A stretch of DNA of 64,000 bases from UBA12481 sp942493265 (lineage in GTDB: Bacteria; Bacteroidota; Bacteroidia; Bacteroidales; UBA12481). The notes below the pieces were generated by a model. That model did not search any database. It saw nothing but the letters and a program-made list of their open reading frames with translations, and was not told the origin of the DNA. Shown piece after piece: positions 34,815-42,167 of this stretch (position 1 is the stretch's first letter; each line of letters opens with the position of its first letter). Location of the stretch: assembly GCA_942493265.1 (NCBI GenBank), contig OW818688.1:4712001-4776000 (forward strand), written 5' to 3'. Made by a program: the position numbers and the translations under genes.

Positions 34815-35246
34815 ATGAAAAAGCTTGGATTAATAATGCTTTCGACAATGCTGCTTTTCGGGGCAGTAATCACAGAGACAATTGTTGCTCAGTCGAATGA
34901 GCCCGCACAACAAGTTAAAAAAACAACTCCTACCGAGGTTTACTATTTTCACTACTCACGCAGATGTACTACCTGTCAGACCGTTGAAAAGGTTGCTCAG
35001 GATGCCGTGGCTGAATTATACCCCGAGGCGGTTAAAAGTGGCGATATCATCTTTAAATCGGTGAACCTGGAAGAGAAGGAAAATAAAAATCTGGTAAAAA
35101 GGCTGAAAGTTCAAGGACAGTCTTTGATCATTACCAATGGCAAGGAGCAGGTAGATATAGTCGATAAGGCATTTATGTATGCTGTAAGCGCACCGGAAAA
35201 GCTCAAGGCAGAAATGAAGACCAACATTGAAAAGTATTTAAAATAA
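34815..35246 (+). CDS. arsF: ArsF-like nitrophenyl compound nitroreductase subunit
   Basis: A 143-residue exported thioredoxin-like protein. The signal segment (about 1-26) ends VAQ. The motif VYYFHYSRRCTTCQTVEKVAQDAV carries CxxC at Cys51 and Cys54, and FKSVNLEEKENKNLVKRL matches the ArsF family. ArsF is reported in Bacteroides to act with ArsE in reducing nitroaromatic arsenicals to aminoaromatic ones. It starts 10 nt after the ArsE-like gene and ends 3 nt before arsG. Confidence 0.82.
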   Translation: MKKLGLIMLSTMLLFGAVITETIVAQSNEPAQQVKKTTPTEVYYFHYSRRCTTCQTVEKVAQDAVAELYPEAVKSGDIIFKSVNLEEKENKNLVKRLKVQGQSLIITNGKEQVDIVDKAFMYAVSAPEKLKAEMKTNIEKYLK

Positions 35247-35249
35247 CCC

Positions 35250-35948
35250 ATGGACTGGCTTCAAGGATTATTGGAAAACTCTCAATGGCCGATACTTACG
35301 GCCTTTCTGCTCGGACTCATGACTGCCATAAGCCCGTGTCCGCTCGCTACAAATATCAGTGCCATTGCCTTTATCGGCAAAAATTTAACCGATAAAAGGG
35401 CAGTATTACTGAAAGGAGTGATTTATACGCTCGGGCGTGCATTTACCTACACCGTGATCGGTCTCCTATTCTTTTTTGGGTTAGGTGAAATTGGATTATC
35501 CGGATTCTTCCAGCGATGGGGAGAAAAAATTCTTGGACCGGTGCTAGTCCTCATCGGTTTATTTATGCTCGGTGTAATCAAATTGAAAATACCAGGTATC
35601 GGTAAACTGACTGAACGTATGGAAAATCAAGCCGGCAAAGGGTATTGGGGCGTTTTCCTGTTAGGTGTAGTTTTCGCACTCGGATTCTGCCCATACAGCG
35701 GCGTTCTCTATTTTGTCATGTTGATTCCTATGACAATCGCATCAGCACAAGGACTTTATCTGCCTTTGGTATTCGCCATAGCTACCGGCCTTCCCGTGAT
35801 CCTTTTTGCCTGGATGATCGCCTATGCGATTGGCAGCGTTGGATCAATTTACAACAAGATCAAAGTTTTCGAGCTTTGGTTCCGACGGGTTGTTGCGGTC
35901 CTGTTTATTGGGGTTGGGATATACTATATGATTACTACACTTATGTGA
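35250..35948 (+). CDS. arsG: ArsG-like aromatic arsenical efflux permease
   Basis: A 232-residue CcdA/DsbD-like membrane protein with about six helices. The pseudo-repeat cysteines are seen as MTAISPCPLATNISA and ALGFCPYSGVLYFV, each with a Cys-Pro. ArsG of Bacteroides exports trivalent aminoaromatic arsenicals made by ArsEF. An alternative is electron transfer across the membrane to ArsF, as CcdA does, but family likeness and order favour ArsG. Confidence 0.82.
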   Translation: MDWLQGLLENSQWPILTAFLLGLMTAISPCPLATNISAIAFIGKNLTDKRAVLLKGVIYTLGRAFTYTVIGLLFFFGLGEIGLSGFFQRWGEKILGPVLVLIGLFMLGVIKLKIPGIGKLTERMENQAGKGYWGVFLLGVVFALGFCPYSGVLYFVMLIPMTIASAQGLYLPLVFAIATGLPVILFAWMIAYAIGSVGSIYNKIKVFELWFRRVVAVLFIGVGIYYMITTLM

Positions 35949-35970
35949 GCAATCGTTGTGAGCGGAAAGG

Positions 35971-36010
35971 TCCCCGCCGGAGCCTGCCCCCGAGGAGGCG
36001 GGGGCGGGGA
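35971..36010. repeat. GC-rich nested hairpin between arsG and arsM
   Basis: TCCCCGCC (35971-35978) pairs with GGCGGGGA (36003-36010), and GCCCCC (35986-35991) can pair with GGGGGC (36000-36005). The element is much richer in G and C than its surroundings and is followed by ATGACAAG, echoing GGATGACAA at 2810 in the repeat block. It may be a dispersed repeat or an RNA processing/attenuation structure. No U-tract follows, so it is not a classic terminator. Confidence 0.55.
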
Positions 36011-36069
36011 TGACAAGTGCTACTGTTTGATTTTTGGATATTGTTTTTTGAATTTTATTGTAATCAATT

Positions 36070-36900
36070 ATGGGATGTTGTGGTTCAGATGACATGAAAG
36101 ATGTCGTAAAAGAAAAATACGGAAAGATAGCCGTATCTCAGGATATGGGTTGCGGATGCGGATGTGGATGCAGTGATGATGCAGGGATGGATTATTCCAT
36201 TTTCCAGGAAGGGTATGACGGAATCGCCGGATATGTTCCGGAGGCTGACTTAAATCTTGGATGCGGGTTGCCAACGGAACATGCCGGAATAAAAGAAGGC
36301 GATACCGTGATCGACCTGGGCTCCGGAGCAGGAAATGATTGCTTCATCGCCAGCCGGATAGTGGGTTCCGAGGGTGAGGTTATCGGAGTGGATATGACCC
36401 CTCAAATGATTGAGCGGGCAAAGGCAAATGTTGAAAAGTTGGGATACACCAACGTAAAATTCAGGCTCGGAGAGATTGAAAATCTGCCCATCACGGCAAA
36501 TAAGGCCGATGTCATCATCAGCAATTGCGTGATTAACCTGGTCCCGGATAAATTCGTTGCATTTCGTGAAATAATGCGAGTACTGAAACCTGGTGGCCAT
36601 TTCTGTATCAGTGATGTTGTAACTGAAGGGGCTATTCCCGGTGTATTACTTGAGCAAGCCGAACTTTATGCGGGTTGTATTGCAGGAGCGCTGCCAGTTG
36701 AGAAATATCTGGATACCATTAGCCGAAATGGCTTCAAAAACATTGAAATCAAAAAGAAAAAACGCATCGATCTGCCCGAGGCTTTACTAACTGAGTTATT
36801 AAGTCCTGATCAGTTTGATGCATACAAGAATAGTGGAGTTGGGCTATTCAGCATCACAGTGAATGCTGAAAAACCATCCTGTTTATGCGGATGTAAATAA
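36070..36900 (+). CDS. arsM: ArsM arsenite S-adenosylmethionine methyltransferase
   Basis: A 276-residue cytoplasmic methyltransferase. The SAM motif is VIDLGSGAGNDCF (about 80-92), with VIGVDMTPQMIERA after it. Conserved arsenic-binding cysteines are visible as Cys65 (NLGCGLP), Cys153 (IISNCVINL) and Cys203 (AGCIAGAL). The N-terminus has an unusual run GCGCGCGC at 27-34 plus CC at 3-4, and the tail ends CLCGCK, giving many extra thiols. It turns As(III) into methylated forms that ArsP-type permeases can export. Confidence 0.93.
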   Translation: MGCCGSDDMKDVVKEKYGKIAVSQDMGCGCGCGCSDDAGMDYSIFQEGYDGIAGYVPEADLNLGCGLPTEHAGIKEGDTVIDLGSGAGNDCFIASRIVGSEGEVIGVDMTPQMIERAKANVEKLGYTNVKFRLGEIENLPITANKADVIISNCVINLVPDKFVAFREIMRVLKPGGHFCISDVVTEGAIPGVLLEQAELYAGCIAGALPVEKYLDTISRNGFKNIEIKKKKRIDLPEALLTELLSPDQFDAYKNSGVGLFSITVNAEKPSCLCGCK

Positions 36901-36908
36901 TTCCAGTC

Positions 36909-37313
36909 ATGAGTTTTTCCGTCGGCAGCCATTTGCTCTACACACCTCAGGAAACGCTGAGAAGATGTATGGAAGGCAGTATAATCCTGGATGTACGCCC
37001 GGATATTCTCATCACTTACAAATCATTTGATGTTCCCGAAGTACTTTATTGTCCCTGGCAGGAGCTTGAGTGCTTTTTCGACCGTATCCCGGAGGATCGT
37101 GAAATCATTGTGGCCGATTCTTCCGGTATCCAGGGGCGTGAGGCAATGGATCTGCTAATTCGCCATGGATTCAGGAAAGTCGCAGGTCTTGCAGGTGGAA
37201 TGATTGAATGGGAACGTGACGGATTGCCGTTATCGGTTGATAATCACACCCGTTTGTCGGGTTCATGCATGTGTCAATTGAAATTCAGAGATAAGATAAG
37301 AAGTGACGAGTGA
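36909..37313 (+). CDS. Rhodanese-like domain protein lacking the catalytic cysteine
   Basis: A 134-residue single rhodanese domain (ILDVRPD near residue 28, FRKVAGLAGGMIEWERDGLPL near 85-108). In the active-site loop the sequence is VADSSGIQGREA, so the usual loop cysteine is replaced by Asp70 or Ser71 and sulfur transfer is unlikely. A CMC pair is near the C-terminus (GSCMCQL). It may be a binding or scaffold protein of the ars operon. Its last codons run into the heptamer repeat, so the tail SDE is repeat-encoded. Confidence 0.78.
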   Translation: MSFSVGSHLLYTPQETLRRCMEGSIILDVRPDILITYKSFDVPEVLYCPWQELECFFDRIPEDREIIVADSSGIQGREAMDLLIRHGFRKVAGLAGGMIEWERDGLPLSVDNHTRLSGSCMCQLKFRDKIRSDE

Positions 37314-37357
37314 CGAGTGACAAGTTACAGTCACTTGTCACTTGTCACTTGTCACTA
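37301..37357. repeat. Heptamer tandem repeats forming a 57-bp inverted repeat
   Basis: Four heptamers of type AAGTGAC/GAGTGAC/AAGTTAC (37301-37328) are followed, after one A, by four of type GTCACTT/GTCACTA (37330-37357). The two arms pair at 24 of 28 positions by my count and could form a long hairpin or cruciform with almost no loop. It overlaps the end of the rhodanese gene and ends 17 nt before arsC, so it could shape the message between them. Confidence 0.75.
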
Positions 37358-37374
37358 TTAAAAAACAAAGTAAA

Positions 37375-37779
37375 ATGAAAGTACTCATCCTATGCACCGG
37401 AAATTCCTGTCGCAGCCAGATGGCGCAGGGCTTTTTAAAATCCTTTCATCCTGACTGGGAAGTACTTTCTGCCGGAACCAAGCCGGCAGAGAGAGTGAAT
37501 AGGTTTGCCATCAAGGTGATGGCGGAAAAAGGTATCGATATCACTGGTGAACACCCGAAATTAGTGGACCAATTCATCAGCGATGAATTTGATTATGTAG
37601 TCACCGTATGTGATGGCGCCCGCGAAGTTTGTCCGGTTTTCATTGGCAAGGTGAAACACCGCCTTCACATTAGCTTTGAAGATCCCGCGGATGCCATCGG
37701 AACCGAAGAGCAAGTGCTGCCTGTTTACCGCGAAATCCGAGACCAGATCAGCAACCGCTTCTCCTCATTCCCTTCTTAA
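37375..37779 (+). CDS. arsC: Thioredoxin-type arsenate reductase (low-molecular-weight phosphatase fold)
   Basis: A 134-residue enzyme. The P-loop is CTGNSCRS (Cys7 to Ser14). The redox pair lies later at Cys79 and Cys86 in VVTVCDGAREVCPVF. This triple-cysteine layout is that of the thioredoxin-coupled ArsC of Gram-positive type, which reduces arsenate to arsenite in the cytoplasm. The ATG at 37375 is used; the upstream in-frame part is repeat DNA. It supplies As(III) to ArsM and Acr3. Confidence 0.9.
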   Translation: MKVLILCTGNSCRSQMAQGFLKSFHPDWEVLSAGTKPAERVNRFAIKVMAEKGIDITGEHPKLVDQFISDEFDYVVTVCDGAREVCPVFIGKVKHRLHISFEDPADAIGTEEQVLPVYREIRDQISNRFSSFPS

Positions 37780-37784
37780 ATTAG

Positions 37785-37816
37785 CACATTGGCACATTAT
37801 CACATTAACACATTAA
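37785..37816. repeat. Four-unit octamer repeat before the ProC-like gene
   Basis: CACATTGG, CACATTAT, CACATTAA and CACATTAA run head to tail with an exact period of 8 from 37785 to 37816, ending 4 nt before the ATG at 37821. They take the place of an ordinary ribosome-binding spacer. A related array precedes acr3. Confidence 0.75.
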
Positions 37817-37820
37817 ATGG

Positions 37821-38594
37821 ATGAAAACCATTGGTTTTATCGGCGGAGGAAGGGTCACACGAATCTTTCTCCATGCTTTTGTAAACTCCGGCAACAAGTT
37901 AAACGGAATCTCAATATTTGACCCCAATCCGGTTGTTCTGGAAAACCTGAATGAGTTGTTTGCAGATATTTCCGTCAGCGCTGACGATCTTTCCAGAGCC
38001 GCTGCATCCGATATGGTATTCCTGGCGGTGCATCCGCCATTTATGATGGATTCACTAAACGCGATTAAGCCGTACCTCGGCACATCTTCTGTAATTGTTT
38101 CACTGGCACCCAAGTTTACCGTTGAAAAGATGGCCTCGGTACTACCCGATTATCCCAATATTGCCCGAATAAATCCGAGTGCCTCCTCCTGCATTAACCA
38201 GGGTATTAACCCGGTTTTTTATGCCAAATCCATGAGCCCGGCAGCACGTGAGAGTCTGACAAACCTGATGAAGTCCCTTGGCGCCATGCCTGAGGTGGAA
38301 GAATCCAAAATTGAAGCTTATGCCATGATCAGTGCCATGGGTCACACCTATTTCTGGTTCCAACTCCAGAAACTGAAAGAATTGGCCATTGCCTTTGGAA
38401 TGACCGAAAAAGAAGCTGAAGAGGTTATCGCCGGAATGATGGATGGCACAGTCAAAACCCTGTTCCAATCCGGGCTTGACTATCAGGCAGTCACGGATCT
38501 TGTCCCCGTAAAACCCCTCGCTCCCGTTGAAAGCTTAATATCCACTTTCTATGACGACCACCTCATCCCCCTGTACAACAAAATTAAACCCTAG
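37821..38594 (+). CDS. ProC-like NADP-dependent dehydrogenase in the ars operon
   Basis: A 257-residue protein of the pyrroline-5-carboxylate reductase/F420-dependent oxidoreductase type. The Rossmann start is KTIGFIGGGRVTRIFLHAF, and MVFLAVHPPFMM, NPSASSCINQG and the dimerisation helices (AMISAMGHTYFWFQLQKLKELA, EAEEVIAGMMDGTVKTLF) follow. It lies between arsC and acr3 and is likely in the same message. A housekeeping proline role is not obvious; it may supply reducing power or act on an arsenic-related metabolite. The substrate is unknown. The ATG at 37821 leaves the octamer repeat upstream. Confidence 0.75.
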   Translation: MKTIGFIGGGRVTRIFLHAFVNSGNKLNGISIFDPNPVVLENLNELFADISVSADDLSRAAASDMVFLAVHPPFMMDSLNAIKPYLGTSSVIVSLAPKFTVEKMASVLPDYPNIARINPSASSCINQGINPVFYAKSMSPAARESLTNLMKSLGAMPEVEESKIEAYAMISAMGHTYFWFQLQKLKELAIAFGMTEKEAEEVIAGMMDGTVKTLFQSGLDYQAVTDLVPVKPLAPVESLISTFYDDHLIPLYNKIKP

Positions 38595-38608
38595 CACTGT
38601 CTTAATTA

Positions 38609-38640
38609 GCAAATTGGCACATTAACCCATTAGCAAATTA
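38609..38640. repeat. Four-unit octamer repeat before acr3
   Basis: GCAAATTG, GCACATTA, ACCCATTA and GCAAATTA run with an exact period of 8 from 38609 to 38640. The last unit overlaps the A of the acr3 ATG. The units are related to the CACATTAA array at 37785, so both last genes of the operon have the same type of leader. Confidence 0.7.
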
Positions 38641-39680
38641 TGAAAAAACTGTCTTTCCTGGATAGGTACCTCACCCTGTGGATTTTCCTGGCTATGCTCA
38701 TCGGAGTCCTTTGGGGCTATTTCTCCCCATCCGTAGCTAATTTCTGGAATTCGATGAGTTCCGGCACTACCAATATCCCGATAGCTATTGGTTTGATTAT
38801 CATGATGTATCCGCCGCTGGCAAAGGTCAAGTACGAAGAACTTGGGCAGGTATTCAGGAACTGGAAGGTACTGGTACTCTCCCTGGTCCAGAACTGGATC
38901 ATCGGACCGATCCTCATGTTCTTCCTGGCGATTCTTCTTTTACCGGATATGCCGCATTACATGACCGGACTCATTCTGATCGGGCTGGCAAGATGCATTG
39001 CGATGGTGATTGTTTGGAACGACCTGGCAAAGGGTGATACCGAATATGCTGCCGGACTGGTTGCTTTTAACAGCATCTTTCAGGTGCTTTTCTTTTCGGT
39101 TTATGCCTACGTGTTTATCACCATCGTGCCGGGCTGGTTTGGGCGCGAAACCACCGAAGTTCATATAACGATGGCCCAGATCGCCAAAAGTGTATTTATT
39201 TATCTGGGAATTCCGTTCCTGGCCGGCATGATAACCCGTTTTACGCTTATCCGCATAAAAGACAAAATCTGGTATCAGGAAAAGTTCATTCCCAAAATCA
39301 GTCCGCTCACATTGATTGCCCTGCTTTTCACTATTCTGGTAATGTTCTCGTTGAAAGGTGATTATATAGTTAAACTGCCTCTGGATGTTGTTCGGATTGC
39401 CATTCCGCTGGTTATCTATTTCCTCATCATGTTCACGGTATCCTTTTTCATGGCCAAACGCACCGGAATCGGATACTCAAAAACTGCAACCATCTCATTT
39501 ACTGCAGCAAGTAATAATTTCGAGTTAGCCATTGCCGTAGCCATTTCAGTTTTCGGCATTAATTCCGGGGAAGCTTTTGCGGCTGTAATCGGACCCCTGG
39601 TAGAGGTGCCGGTGTTAATCGCATTGGTGAATGTAGCCTTGCGCTGGAAAAAGAAATTCCCGGCTGAGAAAGATAAGTAA
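38640..39680 (+). CDS. acr3: ACR3-family arsenite efflux transporter
   Basis: A 346-residue membrane protein with about ten helices, the normal size for bacterial Acr3. Key family features are the TM4 cysteine in GLARCIAMVIVWNDLA and the acidic residue in GPLVEVPVLIAL of a late helix. It uses the proton gradient to pump out As(OH)3. It closes the ars operon. A short octamer array forms its upstream leader. Confidence 0.93.
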   Translation: MKKLSFLDRYLTLWIFLAMLIGVLWGYFSPSVANFWNSMSSGTTNIPIAIGLIIMMYPPLAKVKYEELGQVFRNWKVLVLSLVQNWIIGPILMFFLAILLLPDMPHYMTGLILIGLARCIAMVIVWNDLAKGDTEYAAGLVAFNSIFQVLFFSVYAYVFITIVPGWFGRETTEVHITMAQIAKSVFIYLGIPFLAGMITRFTLIRIKDKIWYQEKFIPKISPLTLIALLFTILVMFSLKGDYIVKLPLDVVRIAIPLVIYFLIMFTVSFFMAKRTGIGYSKTATISFTAASNNFELAIAVAISVFGINSGEAFAAVIGPLVEVPVLIALVNVALRWKKKFPAEKDK

Positions 39681-39700
39681 GGCGACTAATTTTTGCTACA

Positions 39701-39726
39701 TTTAGGGTCAGGAACCAAACCCTAAA
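39701..39726. promoter_or_regulatory. Inverted repeat before the S1-domain gene, possible operator
   Basis: TTTAGGGT (39701-39708), a 10-nt centre, then ACCCTAAA (39719-39726): perfect 8-bp arms ending 11 nt before the ATG at 39738. TACATTTA at 39697-39704 could be a -7 box overlapped by the left arm. No U-tract follows, so an operator or mRNA hairpin near the ribosome site is more likely than a terminator. Confidence 0.45.
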
Positions 39727-39737
39727 CAAAGAACCTC

Positions 39738-40547
39738 ATGTTTGCCTTGAAATCAGTGTGGATTTCAATTAGAAGAACCCTCAGGTCATTCTTTGGCAAG
39801 GCTGATAAAAAAGAATATCTCAAAAAACTTGTAGGCAACCTCGAAAGACATAAGGATGAGGATGTTAATCTGGCATTTAAGATTTGTGATATCCGCGAAA
39901 AAGGATTTTTAGTAAAGGTTGCCGGATTATTTGGCTATATTTCATTTAACCACATGCCCTGGAAATATGGCACTCCGGAGGCCTGGCAGGCGGTTTTTCC
40001 GCTTATTTCCGGCAAGGTGTTTTTCTGCAAAATCTACCAGATTAATAAAGATCCTGTTTCGATTCTGATTAACGGGGAAATTCCCCAGTTCAGAAAACCG
40101 GAATTGATCGAAAATGAGGTATACACAGGGGTTGTTATTCACAAGGCCACTTATGGTGCATTCATTGATATCGGGTATACCTTCAGATGGGAATGCGGAT
40201 CAATTGTGGGATTACTGCACAAATCGAATTTCGAAAACCTGGATTCGTTTAATAAAACAAGTGTAGGACAGGTTATTGAGACAACCTTCTGGAAGGTAAA
40301 CGAAAAGGACCAGCTGGTATTTGGAAACAGATCTGATCTCAGGAAATGTCAGACCAGCGAAAACTTTGACCTGATCGGGGCAATTCCATCGCGTGGAAAC
40401 GCTGCAGCGAAAATTTTGAAACGCAGCAAGGGTAAGGAAAAAAAGAATGCTCCGGAAAAGGACTTCGGATCTGCGATCGAATGCAATGCCATAGGTAACC
40501 TGCTCGATGACAAAACTATTCAGAAACTGAAGCTTTTGGGAAAATAA
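39738..40547 (+). CDS. S1 RNA-binding-domain protein
   Basis: A 269-residue cytoplasmic protein. Two beta-barrel-like segments are visible: one at about 48-118 (FKICDIREKGFLVKVAGLFGYISFNHM) and one at about 122-205 (IENEVYTGVVIHKATYGAFIDIG, then GSIVGLLHKSNF), the latter a clear S1 motif. A Lys-rich linker (KRSKGKEKKNAPEKD) leads to a short C-terminal helix. It probably binds RNA or ribosomes; no specific target can be inferred. Not clearly linked to arsenic, though it follows acr3 by 57 nt. Confidence 0.72.
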   Translation: MFALKSVWISIRRTLRSFFGKADKKEYLKKLVGNLERHKDEDVNLAFKICDIREKGFLVKVAGLFGYISFNHMPWKYGTPEAWQAVFPLISGKVFFCKIYQINKDPVSILINGEIPQFRKPELIENEVYTGVVIHKATYGAFIDIGYTFRWECGSIVGLLHKSNFENLDSFNKTSVGQVIETTFWKVNEKDQLVFGNRSDLRKCQTSENFDLIGAIPSRGNAAAKILKRSKGKEKKNAPEKDFGSAIECNAIGNLLDDKTIQKLKLLGK

Positions 40548-40607
40548 CAGGTATCTTTATTAATATATTTTTCTTTTCAGGTCCCCGCCATTTTATAACG
40601 TAACACA

Positions 40608-42164
40608 ATGAAAGCAAACAGGTTATTGCTTTTTGCCATTCTGGCATTCGGTCTGCCCGCAACTTCCTTTTCACAAACCATGAGTGGAATCTGGTATAGT
40701 TATGGGGCCCATGAATATGTTGAAGATTTCCAGATTGGCAACGGCAGGGTATTTACCATGGTCAGGCAAAAAATCAATGACTATAACGAATCGGTGGTTA
40801 ATCACTTTCTTCTGGGTGATTTCCTCGATGGATCCAGGCATTCAATCCTCCTGCACACGCTTACTGACAGTCTGAGATTCAAAGTGGACAATTCGGGCCG
40901 GATTTACATCGGCGGGCATCACCAGGACCCTATCATGGGGTCACCAAGAACGCTTTTTGTGAAGAGCTTTGATCCGTATGGCCAGCCGGGCTGGGTTTGG
41001 ACATCCCCGTTATTGGCGGAAAAGGTCGGTATGTTTCTGGATCGTCAGGGAAACCCTTATGTATACGATGACCTGTTTCTGTACAAACTGAATCCGCAGG
41101 GCAATCTGTCCTGGAAGAAATCCCTTTCCGGGAAATTGCATCTCTCGGATAACCAATTTTACCGGATTCACTCCTCATCCGTTATTCAGCCTTATTACTA
41201 TCAGTGTTACAATTCGGATATCATGTTGTCGGGGATTGACACTTCGGGACAGGTGCTCTCGGAAGCCCCGGTCATTCAGAATTCAGGTTGGATACAAATA
41301 GGATTCCGATCATCAGTTTATGGCGGCAGGATATTTATCAGCGGTAAGTATTTCGGTAAGCTGGATTTTGATCCATCGGCTGATTCCCTGATTTTCATCA
41401 ATAACCGATGGAACCATGGCCCGCACATCGACAACCCGATTTTCGAGAACTTTCTGGCTGTCTATGATACCTCAGGAGCGCTTCTGTGGGCAATGGCCGG
41501 ACCGAAGTTCCCCGAAGTCCGAAATGCCACCGCCGATGCTTCAGGGAAAATCTATATCAGCGGTCCCTATCAGGGGGAAGTTGATTTTGCCCTCCGGCCG
41601 GGCGTAACCCGAATGGATTATCCGACCGACGATGAAAAATCCTTTCTGGTAACCTACTCACCTTCCCGTGATCTGATCAGAATCGGACGGATGACAGGCC
41701 ATATCATGCATATGGGCATTTCCGACAGCCTTTACCGTTGGGGTGGAAAAGGTGAGAAACTATACATCTCCGGCCATGTCAACGGATTCCTGAATTTTGA
41801 TCTTGATAATCCAACCCAGCATTCCGGCGAAAGCACTCTGACTGATGTGTTTGTAGCCTTTTCAGGTCCGCTGAACGAAGGTTCCTCCTCACTACTCCCC
41901 GGCGATTTGCCGTCTGACGAATACCTGCTGTCGGTCTACCCCAATCCTGCCCGGGGAAATGTTACGATCAGCCTGAACAAACCGGCCGGGGATATTGAGC
42001 TTACCCTGTTTGACACGCAGGGAAAAGTTTGTCTGACCAGGAGATATCAGGAAAACCTTTCCGGCCTTTCCCTGGATCTGAACCGGAACCGCAAGGGCAT
42101 CTATTATGTACGGCTGATGATCAACGGACACGCGTATACTGAGAAAATTGTATTAACGGAGTAA
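40608..42164 (+). CDS. Secreted repeat protein with T9SS sorting domain
   Basis: A 518-residue protein with a signal peptide (about 1-23, FSQ). The middle consists of beta-rich repeats in the style of SBBP/beta-propeller proteins (GRIYIGGHHQDP, RQGNPYVYDDLFLYKLNPQGNLSWKKSL, SGKIYISGPYQGEVDF). A C-terminal type A T9SS domain starts YLLSVYPNPARGNVTIS and ends EKIVLTE. It is probably exported to the cell surface. The next gene begins 3 nt after its stop. Confidence 0.82.
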   Translation: MKANRLLLFAILAFGLPATSFSQTMSGIWYSYGAHEYVEDFQIGNGRVFTMVRQKINDYNESVVNHFLLGDFLDGSRHSILLHTLTDSLRFKVDNSGRIYIGGHHQDPIMGSPRTLFVKSFDPYGQPGWVWTSPLLAEKVGMFLDRQGNPYVYDDLFLYKLNPQGNLSWKKSLSGKLHLSDNQFYRIHSSSVIQPYYYQCYNSDIMLSGIDTSGQVLSEAPVIQNSGWIQIGFRSSVYGGRIFISGKYFGKLDFDPSADSLIFINNRWNHGPHIDNPIFENFLAVYDTSGALLWAMAGPKFPEVRNATADASGKIYISGPYQGEVDFALRPGVTRMDYPTDDEKSFLVTYSPSRDLIRIGRMTGHIMHMGISDSLYRWGGKGEKLYISGHVNGFLNFDLDNPTQHSGESTLTDVFVAFSGPLNEGSSSLLPGDLPSDEYLLSVYPNPARGNVTISLNKPAGDIELTLFDTQGKVCLTRRYQENLSGLSLDLNRNRKGIYYVRLMINGHAYTEKIVLTE

Positions 42165-42167
42165 CCA

